DNA from: Bradysia coprophila
Taxonomy: Eukaryota > Arthropoda > Insecta > Diptera > Sciaridae
Length of the DNA stretch: 64,000 bases
Direction of reading: 5' to 3'
Assembly: GCF_014529535.1 (NCBI RefSeq)
Contig: NC_050738.1
Location: 4,968,588 to 5,032,587 of the forward strand
The stretch's first letter is position 1, and each line of letters begins with the position of its first letter. The notes under the pieces were generated by a model that saw only the letters and a program-made list of their open reading frames with translations, had not been told where the DNA came from and searched no databases. The position numbers and the translations under genes were made by a program. Positions 38,036 to 49,203 of this stretch are shown in pieces.

Positions 38036-38368
38036 CAAAGTATATAAACACTGAAGGTAATGCAAATCCACAGTTACACACGGATCCAAACTTTCACGTG
38101 AATATTCATGTTGCACACGTATTGAATTCGTTTGCGTCAAGTTGCATCTAGTGGTAAATTTGGAACTATTTAGCGGCGTTATGTTGCACACATATAAAAT
38201 TTGTTTGCGTCAAGTTGTATTTAGTGGTGAATTGGAAGGATTTTGACCCGTCATGTTGCACAAGTCTAAGTTAGACAACATACGAAAATGAATTCACCTG
38301 AAAGTTTGGATCCGCAATTTCTCTGATCCGCTGAGGGTCTGCATTACCTTCAGTGTTTATATACTTTG
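38036..38368. mobile_element. hAT-like MITE, 333 bp, with 8-bp target duplication
   Basis: The terminal repeats CAAAGTATATAAACACTGAA and TTCAGTGTTTATATACTTTG are exact for about 29 bp. The 8-bp direct repeat AGTGGTAC borders both ends (38028-38035 and 38369-38376). An 8-bp duplication with CAAAG-type ends fits hAT. Inside are two copies of a roughly 73-bp repeat starting ATGTTGCACAC (38109-38255). Confidence 0.88.
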
Positions 38369-38983
38369 AGTGGTACAATGTGACTTCTGTATATTGCATA
38401 TTTTTGTGACAAGACGGTAAACTTGGAAAAGAGCTCTTTGGTCAAAACTTACAAACTCAATGCCTCGGATGTCTATTTAAACTTAAAAAAAAACTTTAGT
38501 TAATCACATCATATATATGATATATGGATTAACCGACGGATTATCCCATATATGTAGAGTACATGTACAGAAGCAACATCGTCTTCGATTCAGTCTTGAA
38601 GTCGAACAAGGCTTTTTCGAGAATTTCATTTTTTTTTCAGTTCAGTTGTTAGGTTTCTAAGTTGTATGTTATTCAGATGCACAAGTTACTGGAAGACTCT
38701 CGCAATGTTTCATGGCGAGAAAAAAAGTTTGTAATTCTGGATTTGTAATTTATGATCCAATTGGTGTAAGTGTTCATTAAGGCCAGGTGAATGTAAATAT
38801 TGTGCGAAAGTAAACTCCTTCACCTGGCCTTAACTGAAGTTATTATATATCGTCATTATGTCTTCGTCGTGTTATGCATTACTTACATCAAACAGTAAAA
38901 TCAAACTGGTCCATATTTACTGGTGTTTCTTTAGATTTCGAAGTACTTGATTATGCATTTACAAAGTGAGCATAGAATCTATG

Positions 38984-39174
38984 AACCTGTCACAGACGGC
39001 AAGCATATTAACAGTTTTACTATCTTTAAAGAGATTGATTTCCAAAATCTTATACTTCATTTGTTTTGAAAAAGCCTTTTGTTATGTAAGACCAACTTAG
39101 TTAGGGCGGTTAGAGCTTGTCGTTTATTATTGCTGTTGTTTACGATAACAGATGACAGCCGTCTGTAACAGGTT
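38984..39174 (+). mobile_element. Near-full copy of the AACAGATG MITE family (191 bp)
   Basis: The left end AACCTGTCACAGACGGCAAG is mirrored by the right end GCCGTCTGTAACAGGTT. Between them are ATCTTATACTTCATTTG, GAGCTTGTCGTTTATTATTG and TTACGATAACAGATGACAGC. This and 52933-53133 define the family ends. Confidence 0.8.
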
Positions 39175-40655
39175 AATGATTAAAGGTGACCTCAAACTTT
39201 TTCTTTTCTATGTTACGTTAGTGTTAGATTAGAACCTTTTTTATGTTAGTATTTTGAACCCAGAGTTTTATCGTGTGCAGGACATCTACGAAATCTAGTA
39301 CTTCGCGAACAATATATTTAAAAATGTTTCTGGGTGGTAGAGAGAAAAAATTGAGAAGAAATGAAAGATTATGTATACGTTGCTATTGTAGTGACAATTT
39401 CCGGTTCTTTTTTTGGTATTGTTCGTTCCATCAGTCGTCTATCGGTATAAGAACATAAAGTACAATAAATTCAAAGTAGAAAACAATAAATTATTCATAG
39501 CGAGCGCTGGCTGGCAAGTTTACATTTTGGAAGTGTGTCAATTTATTTATACGACAGACAAAAACCCCCGGAAATTCTCGGCTGAGAATGTAATGAAAAT
39601 TACAGAACTTACTTCTTATACGTTACTATAATATACCTCCGTCTTTTTACGTGCATTTGTAGATTTGTGTAGTACCGCACTCATGATAAAAACATCGAGC
39701 ATAACTTTTTGATCGAAACAATCCGTTACTATATCTTTGGGGGAATGGAATCGTAGTAAATACATAACTCATAAACAATAATATTTTGTGTAACATTTTA
39801 TCGAAATAAATGTGGAACAATCTATAATAGCACGAAAAACTACTACTACACACCACCACCACGAAAACCACAATTTCGAGTTAAAGCCATAATAAGCGTC
39901 GAGACGCTTAGGCGACTGGAAATATATCAAAATCTTATCATTTCATCTTAAAACTGTATTACATTTTCGTCGTCCTGGTGCTTTGGGTTCGCTTTCCATC
40001 TTATCATCTACGTTTCATATATTCATTTCGCGATATTTTGTAGTTTTACGGTTGCCGAATATTCTTTTATTCTTTATTGTAATTGCGAAACGAATATTTT
40101 CTTTCTGCTCAATTTTTTTGTTGTTGTATCATGTAGCCCATGTGATGGTGCTAGGCTGTGGCATCGAGGCTATAGTCAATAAAAAGCACGTGTGGAAATG
40201 TCTTTATTTTCTGTTTTATTTATTGGCGACATTTATTATTGAAGATTAAACTTGTCGAGACATAATTTACTTTCCAGTTTATATGTAAGAGAGGAATATA
40301 ACAATTTTTGTCAACTAAATCAAATGCCTAGCTGCTGGTAAAGATTCGCCGAAAAAGCGCCTTGAGATGACGGACGGTGTGAGGCTGTTTAATATTTAAT
40401 GGCGTTGTTTTGTTACAGTAGTTTATCATAAAAGAGTAGAAGTCGGAATTTTCGTTGATACAAGTTAATTTTTTGCTTCATTTCAACTTAATGTTGTTGG
40501 CTACATAGGTTGTTCCATTTCGGACAGTTATACTAAATCGAATCAAAATTTTATTGGTAATAAAAATATTGTAACGAATATTGTATCGAATTCTTGCTGA
40601 TAGAGTCGAACGGAATGGGTGCAAGAATTTAAGTCGACTGTTCAATTCATTTTTA

Positions 40656-40779
40656 CAGTGAACGACATCTCAAATGTCTCACTGTCAAATTTTTCTGAGA
40701 ATTTTATTGTGTCATTGCAAATTCACAATGACATTCTCTGAAAAAAATGACAGTGAGACATTTGAGATGTCGTTCACTG
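40656..40779. mobile_element. Mariner-like MITE, 124 bp, near-perfect hairpin
   Basis: CAGTGAACGACATCTCAAAT on the left is mirrored exactly by ATTTGAGATGTCGTTCACTG, with TA at 40654-40655 and 40780-40781. The arms are about 55 bp and the loop is short. Confidence 0.9.
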
Positions 40780-40974
40780 TATTTGAATCAATCTACTTTC
40801 TCGCTCCTCGCCCTCTAAATAAAATATTTATCGCAACAATTAGCAAGCTAGAAGAATAACCCTGAGCCTCAAGGTTTAAAAAATATGAATTTAACGATTT
40901 CGCAGACGGTATAACGAGATAGGCATCGAGTCATTTTCTTTTATTGATATAAACGTTTTCAACTATTGATTTAG

Positions 40975-41095
40975 ATTGCAATCCTTTACTTCATCGGTTT
41001 TAAGGCTTTTTTGTTTTTTCTATGTAAAGTCCGATTAGCAAGAGCTTGTCGCTTACCTACTTTCGTCACTGTCCTCGATAACAGATGGCATAACG
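40975..41095 (+). repeat. Copy of the AACAGATG dispersed family
   Basis: CCTTTACTTCATCGGTTTTA is followed by AAGAGCTTGTCGCTTACCTA and CTCGATAACAGATGGCA. Confidence 0.65.
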
Positions 41096-41248
41096 ATAAA
41101 ATTCCTCAATCATGAACGGAGGTAAAAATGGATCTTTCCCTGAGGGGTCGTTCATAAATCCAGTTATTTAAAAGTAATATGTGAAATTGTGAGTTAAGCA
41201 ACGAATTTTGAGCAATTTTTCGTTGTTTTTACCTTTTTGACGTAACAG

Positions 41249-41352
41249 TAATAGTATGTTACATACCAAGGATCAAAAAGGTGTGTTTTAGACCCAGGTG
41301 GTGAAAACGTCCAGGGTGGTCTAAAACACACCTTTTTGATCCGTGGTTTGTA
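41249..41352. mobile_element. Palindromic element B, copy 2
   Basis: GGATCAAAAAGGTGTGTTTT and AAAACACACCTTTTTGATCC as in copy 1, but with a shorter middle that lacks the GC-rich CTCCGCTTCGCG block. Confidence 0.8.
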
Positions 41353-41354
41353 TA

Positions 41355-41803
41355 CTATTTTTCTTCCTGGAGTACCAAAGTCACATTCCGAACAAAACAT
41401 AACAACAAAACTGAACAACATACTGGTGCAAAAGCATTCTGTATTAATGCCGAAAGTAATCCGTATGAATGCCTAAAGAAGTCCGTTCCGTGTGCATGTA
41501 TTCTCACAAATGTCGAAAAATAAGCAATCTGTAGGAATGCCGAAAGACATCCGAATGAATGCCGAAAGCAGTCCGTATGAATGCTGAAAGCAATCCTTAT
41601 GAATGCATTGTCACAAAACACTAAAAACATTACATTGGCGTACATACAACAACTTGACACATTTGGGAAAGAATAAAGATAGGATCGAAAATGACATAAG
41701 CGGGAATGAAAATTGAGAGAAAATAGTAGGGGAGAATGTTGCTCTTTCGGTAATAAATTTGGTGAGTGAATGTGACGGTTTTGGTACTACAGGAAGAAAA
41801 ATA
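41355..41803 (-). mobile_element. Inverted-repeat element A, copy 2 (reverse orientation)
   Basis: It is the reverse complement of 27627-28073 with few differences. It carries the same 22-bp internal repeats and the same 101-codon open frame (41660-41355) with a handful of substitutions. Confidence 0.85.
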
Positions 41804-41879
41804 AATTTTGTAACTTTCCCGACTGAGGAGATGGATAGAAAAGCTAAATTCGAAATGTTTTCTGTTTTGGAAGTTTGAA

Positions 41880-42135
41880 TGAATGGAATGAATTACCGAT
41901 GGAAAATAATTAATGATCGATAGTAAGTAATAAACTACCGATAGAAAATGACAAATGATCGATAAAACGACCAGTTTATCAGTACTTTAGTACTTTTTAT
42001 CGGTAGCTTTGAATATTTTTAACGGTACTTGGGAATTTCGCTATCGGTACTTTATTATTTTTTATCGGTATCGTGTTCATCGGCTATTTACTATTTTTTA
42101 TCGGTAGTTTTGAATTAATTTATCGGTAGAATATA
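41880..42135. repeat. TATCGGTA/TACCGATA-rich inverted array
   Basis: TACCGAT and GATCGATA words in the left half are answered by five TTTTATCGGTA words in the right half. It looks like a MITE or satellite with sub-terminal repeats. Confidence 0.6.
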
Positions 42136-42442
42136 ATATCGCTTTATGAATGGCCCCTAGAAGTCGGATCGTTCTTTTTCATTTTCATTCAATTTCGAAA
42201 CAAATACATCACATGTACTTGGCCAATACTCTCTCTAGTATTGACTTGACCGATCAATTGAAGGCGGTATCATCTAGCATGAACACTCAAATGTTAGATG
42301 CCAAATTTGGAACTTATTCTACGCTTAGAAAGTCAATTTAACCCATTTTGTCTTAAAGTTCCGTTATACCATAAAATACGACAGAAATAAATGAAAGAAA
42401 ATGTTTGTATGACGCATGGTCCGTTGTGAGAACCAATCTTAT

Positions 42443-42612
42443 AGTGAAATTTCAGCGTGAATGTGCTTCAGCTGTTTTCCAGATGATCCATCAAAACTGT
42501 TTATACGGTTTTACCACTACCACTCTAAACAAGTATAAACAGTTTTGATTGTATGTGTGGATTAAAAAACAGCTGAAGCAAATTCATGCTGAAATTTCAA
42601 TGCCTCTGACTG
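42443..42612. mobile_element. MITE related to the lipase-intron element
   Basis: AGTGAAATTTCAGCGTGAAT at the left and TTCATGCTGAAATTTCAATG...CTGACTG at the right match the 22707-22859 family. The outer left terminus is decayed. TA follows the right end. Confidence 0.75.
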
Positions 42613-43065
42613 TAATGACTTAAAAAAGTCCTCGAATTAATTGTATATTATAGAGTCGTCGCTGTAACTATATAAACCATATAAACAAATGCGAACATAT
42701 TCCAAACATTCCAAATTTCAGTATTATATAGGTGCTTGAAGGTTGTAGTAATCAAACTTCGGAATTTCCGAAAATTTTGTCTGAAGAGAGAAAGAGAGTG
42801 GAAGAAACGAGTTGTTATTGTTTTCAAAATTGTTGTTATGCTGTGAATATTAATTTGTTTCTATAATTAGTATAGATCGAACGGAACGTTGAGAGTTAAT
42901 CTCTGGTGCGAAAGACTATTTTGTTTTTCAGTATATTTTGTCCTCGAGAGATGACTGCTCATCGAACAATGTCTTAATTGTGTTAATTACTAGACTATCA
43001 TCTCTCACCAAAATTTTCAATCAATCGCTAAAGTGCTTTGACGTCGACGACGCGGCAGTCTCTGT

Positions 43066-43070
43066 TCAGT
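43066..43070 (+). promoter_or_regulatory. Possible arthropod initiator (TCAGT) for the protease-LRR gene
   Basis: TCAGT in CTGTTCAGTATC lies 94 nt upstream of the ATG, which suits a short 5' UTR. It is a weak call, since the pentamer is frequent by chance. Confidence 0.25.
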
Positions 43071-43163
43071 ATCAATCGTTAAATTTTCTGATTTAAATTC
43101 AGCGGAGTTTTTGCTTTCGAACAAGTGTATAACAGCTAAATAAGACGTTCGACTCGGACCAAC

Positions 43164-45001
43164 ATGGCGCCAAACATTTTAATATTTACCTTCCTGTTTG
43201 GATTGGTAAGTGCAAACGAATGTGGCACCGTAAAATACATTGAACCACGAATAGTCGCCGGAACGGAAATATCGAGAGGTGAATGGCCGTTCCTAGCTGC
43301 ATTATACTACATTGAAGAGGCGAGATTCTTTTGTGGAGCAACTTTGATATCTGCTGGACATGTGCTCACAGGTGTAATATATTCGATGATTGGTCTTCAA
43401 TCCGATCTGTACTAACGAATATGTCTATTTTAGCGGCCCATTGTGTTCAACAGAAAAACTCCGTTCGAAAGTTAGCACCTGAGGATGTCGTTGTACTTCT
43501 CGGTGCATATAATCTTGACTCTAAGATTGAAAGGGGCATACAGCAAAGAGACGTTGCCGAAATTCATGTCCATCCGGATTGGAAAATTTTCTGTGACAAA
43601 TATGACGCAGACATTGCAATATTCGTTTTGAGCAGTGCTGTTTGGTTCACTGATTACATTCGACCCGTCTGCATTCCTGCCGATACGGAGACTTTTCATG
43701 ATATTAAGGGATCTATAGGTCAGTGTGTGAAATGTTGACATCATGTTCCCTATGTTTCCCAGCTGCTAGAGAGTTGATTTGCGCGTTCCCTTTGTAACAC
43801 TAACGAAAGCTATCAAACATCACGGCAGTCTTGTATTATTTTAGTCGGCTGGGGACTTGCAGAAAATACAACACCCGGCAAACACGAGTCCATTCCCAGA
43901 CACGCCTTTACAACGGCATTGAATGATTCATACTGCTACACATCCGCAAGTTTTATTGCTGCAATTTCGTCAATCCGAACGTTTTGTGGTGGAGGTGAAG
44001 GAGGATCGCCCAATAAAGGTAAAAGTAAAAAATATGGAATGAGGTCGCCGGAAAGGCTTAATGTAACACTCATTCATGAAGGAGACTCTGGTGGCGGCTT
44101 CTTTGTAAAGTCCGGATCAGTTTGGATGCAATATGGAATCATTTCTGCGTCTGAAGTCGATTCAAGTGGCGCTCTTGTGCCGGGCATGTTTTCGGTGTAC
44201 ACAAATGTAAAATCCCATTACAGTTGGATCGACAGCATTGTTCAAGGTTCTGTAGTTAAAATGCTAACCGAGCCTCATTGCAACTTTGAATTCACGTCAT
44301 TGTAGGTTTTGCTCATCGATTCTGGGTAGAAATTACAATCTATAAAGTACACATTGAATTTCAGCTATACGTGTTCCGTGTGGGGATCCAATATCACCGT
44401 TCAAGATCTCGAGGTCAAAACATTCACTGGAAATCATCTTGCTAGCTACACAAATCAAAACGTAACCCAAATTTGGTTCTGGCAAGGCAATCTCGAATAC
44501 ATTCCCAACGGAATCGGCCTCATATTTCAGCATTTGGATAAATTTCTGGTTGGCTATGACGATACAAATCTAGGGCTGAAGCAGATACATCGATCCAATT
44601 TTGAAAACATGCATTTAACGTTGCTGCAACTGCACGATAGTTACATCGAAACAGTGGATACGGATACGCTATGGGACCTTGTACATTTAGAAGTGTTTGT
44701 ACTCGTAAACAGTCGCCTGAAAGTATTGCCTGCGACGTTCTTCGAGAAAAACGTCAAACTGCGACAAGTTAATGGAAATGGAAATGAAATCGAGTATTTG
44801 CCTTTGGATTTGTTCAAGCACAATCCGCTGATCGAAGAGGTTTCGTTTAAAGATAACAAATTACGATCAATTTCAGCCGACTTTTCTGCCCTCAAAATGG
44901 TACACAGCATCGATCTTCATGGAAATGCTTGCTTCGATAGAGCTCTTAAAGACGTTCACAATTTGTCAGAATTTCAGGATCTCATTTGGTATTACTGTTG
45001 A
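43164..45001 (+). CDS. Secreted serine protease fused to a leucine-rich-repeat domain
   Basis: Five exons in phase: 43164-43371, 43434-43718, 43845-44018, 44082-44301, 44365-45001; 507 residues. Residues 1-17 are a signal peptide. A short pro-piece ends at EPR29 before IVAG, so it should be a zymogen cut by a trypsin-like enzyme. The triad is His72 (TAAHC), Asp129 (DADIAIF) and Ser225 (KGDSGGGFF), all present. The Cys normally four residues before the Ser is Asn221, and its usual partner near VDSSGALVPG is also absent. From about residue 289 the sequence (CNFEF..FYTCSVWGSNITVQDLEV) is the N-cap of insect secreted LRR proteins. Irregular LRRs follow (LTLLQLHDSYIETV, LEVFVLVNSRLKVLP, IEEVSFKDNKL) to the end. 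The LRR part has no ATG or signal peptide of its own. The substrate is unknown; insect relatives act in haemolymph immune or developmental cascades. An AATAAA starts at 45004. Confidence 0.85.
44019..44081 (+). other. 63-nt intron whose retention stays in frame
   Basis: The intron has donor AAAG/GTAAAA and acceptor TCATGAAG/G with little pyrimidine tract. Its length is a multiple of three and it has no stop, so an unspliced form would add 21 residues just before GDSGGG. Splicing gives the spacing normal for the family, so I prefer the spliced form. Confidence 0.6.
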
Positions 45002-45003
45002 AA

Positions 45004-45009
45004 AATAAA
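45004..45009 (+). promoter_or_regulatory. Polyadenylation signal of the protease-LRR gene
   Basis: AATAAA starts two bases after the stop codon and is followed by T-rich sequence, which implies a very short 3' UTR. Confidence 0.5.
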
Positions 45010-46482
45010 GAGCTTTTTTGGAAACCAATGTCCAGTTTTCTTCTCTCTAAAACAAAGGTCAGTGTTGCAGAATTTACTGTTTCAACCAATTGACAATCAT
45101 TCGTTCTGTGTCGTCAGACGACGTTTCCTAGAGTTCCTATTAATTTTTGGCTGAACGACCATACATGTAATGAAAGTATTGTGTGTGGAGCACCGATACA
45201 TTAGAACTTTCCGGATGGGACAACGAATAAACGTAAATTACATGAAAAACTTCTAAAAACCGCATCCTCTTGAAAATTCTGTTTCATTTCTTGGTTGACA
45301 TTGTCTATGAATATGTCGCAATATCACAAAATCAAAACCTTAAAAAGAGATATTTTGAACAATACTCAAGAAATACACTAAGAAATACCTCGACACCTAT
45401 AGGACTTTCCGCTGAAAAACATTCAGGAAACTTTAATTAATTTGCTAGGACACAGGAGTCAGAAGAATCCAAGATACATTTTGATCTATTTTTGTTTAAA
45501 GTTTCGTTAGCTTACAGGGTGAAAAACCTCGAACGCATGCTCTCCTCTAGTAACGAAGGAAAAGGTCACGTTTTATTAAATCGTATAAAAAATTAATTTT
45601 GCTCACTGTACCCCAGCTAGTTTTCCTTTGTATAGTTGCATCCCTCTTTTGCGGCTCGAGCTGCAAATGTCATTCTATGCTTGTCAAAATAATAATTTTC
45701 AATCGAGCCGAATTAAATCGCCAGCGCACCGGATTCCGCGCACAAAGACGAATAACTACAATTCGACGGGACCAACGAAATCGACAGGACCAAAAGAAAA
45801 TCAAATCTTAGACGGATTCAGTGCAATTTCTTTACGACCGAAACAGGATTGACGTGCGGAAGAAGGTTTTCGACGGTCTCGGTTATTGAAAGACGAAAAG
45901 TGAAATTGTTAGATTTTTGTCATTTCTCAATAAAGATGGACGTATGTTATGACAAAAATAAGCAAAATTTCAGTTAGCATGATAATCCACGCAAAATCTA
46001 AAAATGGCATCTTTCCACTGGATTGTAGAGAACTTCAGTGGTTGCTGTATGTAAAGGACCTTCCTTTGACGGTCAATGGAAAATTAATATGTCCATTATT
46101 CGGCAGCAGTAGAAGTGCCTCCGTCGACAGCTAAATTACACATTATTCAAGCTAACCATCCAACACATTTTTCCTCTCCAAATTTTATTTTTCTTCTTCA
46201 GTTTGTTTAACAGTAATATTAACTAGAATTTTCCATCATTTCCCATGAGTATTCTTCTTTGTTCGTATTTTCCACCGTAGAATGGCATGTATGTGCACAC
46301 CATCCAGGCTCGTCGGCCGGTTCAACGCCAACTCCAAAATCTTTCAAACCAATGGAATTTGAAGTGAATGAAGTTTGTAATGTAAACGATTTGTTATCGC
46401 CTCACCAGCAAAAAACGCTGTCCGAAGACATTTGTAGTACATCTGTCATCCAATGCGGTCGATACAACATGGTAGAGATGAT

Positions 46483-46600
46483 GGTAGAGATGATTATGAT
46501 GATAAAAACCATCTTCTATATTATGATGATGTTAGGGATGATGATGATGATAAAAACCATCTTCTATATTATGATGATGGTATAGATGATGATGATAATA
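46483..46600. repeat. Tandem duplication in a GATGAT-rich patch
   Basis: The block GATGATAAAAACCATCTTCT plus ATATTATGATGATG occurs twice, about 53 bp apart, joined by ATG-rich microsatellite sequence. Confidence 0.8.
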
Positions 46601-46794
46601 TTTGATCGCGTCACTATACCAATGAAATGTGTATCCACTTTTACGTTTTTGGTTACTGCGTCGTTGGATGCCGTCGACATTACAAATAAAATTTCCCATC
46701 TATTGACTCGAGCAATATCTCCTATTTAAAACGTTTTGCCAATCAGTAATTAGGCTAAATATTATATTCCTAGTACGTCTCACAGGCAAGCATT

Positions 46795-46915
46795 CGTTCA
46801 AAATCTATTACTTCATTAGTGTTACAATACATTCTCCTTAAAAGACCACATTAGGTAGACCTCATCGTTTATATCAGTTTTGTATCCAGGTCGTTGTTGA
46901 TAACAGATGAAAGAT
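46795..46915 (+). repeat. Copy of the AACAGATG dispersed family
   Basis: ATCTATTACTTCATTAGTGT is followed by CTCATCGTTTATATCAG and CGTTGTTGATAACAGATGAA. Confidence 0.65.
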
Positions 46916-49203
46916 GATAAAGAACTTGATCAGTTCAAAACATCAATCGTGTCCATAGGTGTGCAAAAAAAAAAATAACAAAGTCAACACAAAGCCTTTA
47001 TTGACAATATTTATTGAAGAGAAAAGAAATATTGACACAGCTTTTAATTGTTAATATGGGTTTATGTTGCTAAACTGCATTGAATTCAATACCTTATAAA
47101 TTTCTAATATTTTTTTCTGTTTATTTACCATGTTTTTGTTTGTCTTTTTCGTCTTTAATTGAATAAATTTTTGATTTAATTTAAATTTTCTCTCTTTTCT
47201 TGTGTAATCCATCAAATTTAAGTTTATTTCAACTAAAATAAAATTAATTTTTAAATACAAATCAATAAAGAAATGTTTTCTGAAATTTTACATTAGTTCT
47301 TTCTGGATCTATCAAGTTAAATTGATTTCACCTGATCGTCTCGAGATTGAATTTTGACATCGGATGGAAGTTTTGCTTGTGAGTTTTATTATTTCAGGAA
47401 AAAGGCAGCTCTGCAAAAGAGATGAAATCAAATTAACTTTGTCCATAAAAAAATTGTACAATTTGTGTACAAACAAAAAATGTAATTGCCAAATGGTTGC
47501 ACTGGATTTCTGAATCGATAGTGCGATAAATTAAAAATTATTGGATATTTACAAAGTGAATCACTACACGATTAGGTATGAGTGCAACCAGGTGACGATA
47601 AACATTTTTTTGAAATAAAAAATCTTAAATTTTCTTCTTTGAGTGAAACGGAAACAGGGACAATTTATTTTCTTTGAATATATTTGTATTATTTGTAAGT
47701 TGAATAAATTTTTATTTTTGTTTTGTTTTATAACATCAATAAAATAGTTCTCTCTAAATAATTTTTTTTATGTTTCTCATGCTTGTTACGTTCAATATTT
47801 TTATAAGTTTTCATTTTCATGTTTTCTTTGGGTTTTTAAATTTAATTTCAATTTTGTTTTTTATGTCTCAATATTTTTTATGTCTGCAAACTGCAAGATG
47901 TGATGTCATAATGTTCACACTTTGGGTGTTTCTTATAATATTGTCATTGCAATTGTTTAAGTTTTTGTTTCATCTTCACCTTTTTTTATGATTCAATCAA
48001 TGCGACTTTCAATGTAAATTGTTTTTTCAATTTTAATTCTTTCAAACACTTTCATCAATCAAAAAAACACTTTGTTTTGCATTCAATTTTATTAACCCGG
48101 ATCGGTGGTCACGACTTTGTCGTTTATCCAATTTCAGAAGCTTCAATTGATGATTTTACTTCAAAGAATTAAAAAGAAAAATAATTCAAAATCTCCATTC
48201 CCTTAATTTAATTTTACATTAAACACTTTTTTTTGTTAATTTTTTAATTTTTTTAATTTAATTTTTCATTTTATTTTAAATATTTGGAGCAAAATTTTGG
48301 AAAAAATATATTTTTGTTTAATTTATGTTTGAATAAATGCCTCAGTAAATAAGTTTTTCTATAAATTTTGCTCGATCTTAAAGCAATTAATTTTTTTTTG
48401 TTTAATTTTAGTTTCATATTTTAACTTTAAATGTTTTTATTTTTTGTTTAAATGTCCATTCTACATTTAAATGGTAAAATATTTTTGTTTTTTTTTTCTC
48501 TTTTGACCAATACATATGAATAAACGTACATACATGTCTGTACATACAATAAGTTGGTTAGTAATTTTACTTTTTATTTAAAATATTTTTAATTTTTCTT
48601 TTTCTTTTATATTTGTAACGTTCTTGTTGGTTTAATATTTTCTTTATAAACATAGAGAATGGGTTCTGTTGTTTTATTTAAATTCCTTAATATTTGTTCT
48701 TTGATATGTTGAAATTTATCGTTCAAAATGTTTCATTGTATGCTGATTCCATTAAACAAATTTTATTTTTTAATTTAATTTTATTTAATCAATTTTCGTT
48801 TTCATTTAAATTTTCAACATTATCCTTCCATCTATCATACATTCCCTAAGTAGTTATATTTTACTTTTCCATTGAAGTGTTGTCCTTCTTCTATCTGTCA
48901 AACAATCTCTAACTGCTCAAATAAAATATCCCTCTCCCGATTTTTATACAATTTTTAGGATTTTTATTTTTAAATTTAAATTTGCCAATAAATTTGATGA
49001 ATTTTTCTTTTTAAAGATAAATATAATATTCACACCGATACAGAAACAGTTAGCAAAGTTATACATAAGGTGAAAACGAAATTATGCGTTTAAATTTCTG
49101 GTTTTTGTTTTTTTTTAGCGTTTATCCGTTTTGAGTTGCGCGTTGTCGTCATCAAAGATTCGTTTTATGTTAATTGATTTGTTTGTTAAATCAGAGCACA
49201 TTT

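Larger units (their letters stand above)
31111..43163. other. 12-kb intergenic stretch, transposons and no recognised gene
   Basis: It holds MITEs at 34.7, 37.2, 38.0, 40.7, 41.2-41.8 and 42.4 kb, copies of the AACAGATG family at 34.2, 35.2, 39.0 and 41.0 kb, and a TATCGGTA-rich patch at 41.9-42.1 kb. From 31.2 to 34.1 kb I see nothing beyond a weak inverted repeat (32685-32867: AGCACTGAACCAA / TTGGTTCAGTGCT). The proximal part should contain the gremlin 5' exon and promoter. Confidence 0.5.
45002..49203. other. Intergenic stretch, A/T-run-rich, no recognised gene
   Basis: From 45.0 to 46.7 kb are short frames without ATG or homology and a duplicated block at 46.48 kb. A copy of the AACAGATG family is at 46.8 kb. 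From 47.0 to 49.2 kb the plus strand is T-rich with many TTTTTAATT runs, and it probably includes the 3' UTR of 7B2 on the other strand. Confidence 0.5.

Noticed and set aside
45599..45852. Possible secreted peptide (VFLCIVASLFCGSSCKC)
   Set aside because: The frame has no ATG before the hydrophobic stretch (an in-frame TAA lies upstream) and no splice acceptor or homology supports it.
46259..46585. 108-codon frame on the plus strand
   Set aside because: Its second half is translated GATGAT microsatellite duplication (MMMIKTIFYIMMM), and no family is recognisable.
47051..47991. Long low-complexity ORFs (Phe/Leu-rich or Lys/Asn-rich)
   Set aside because: They arise from T-runs in an AT-rich stretch and have no domain content.
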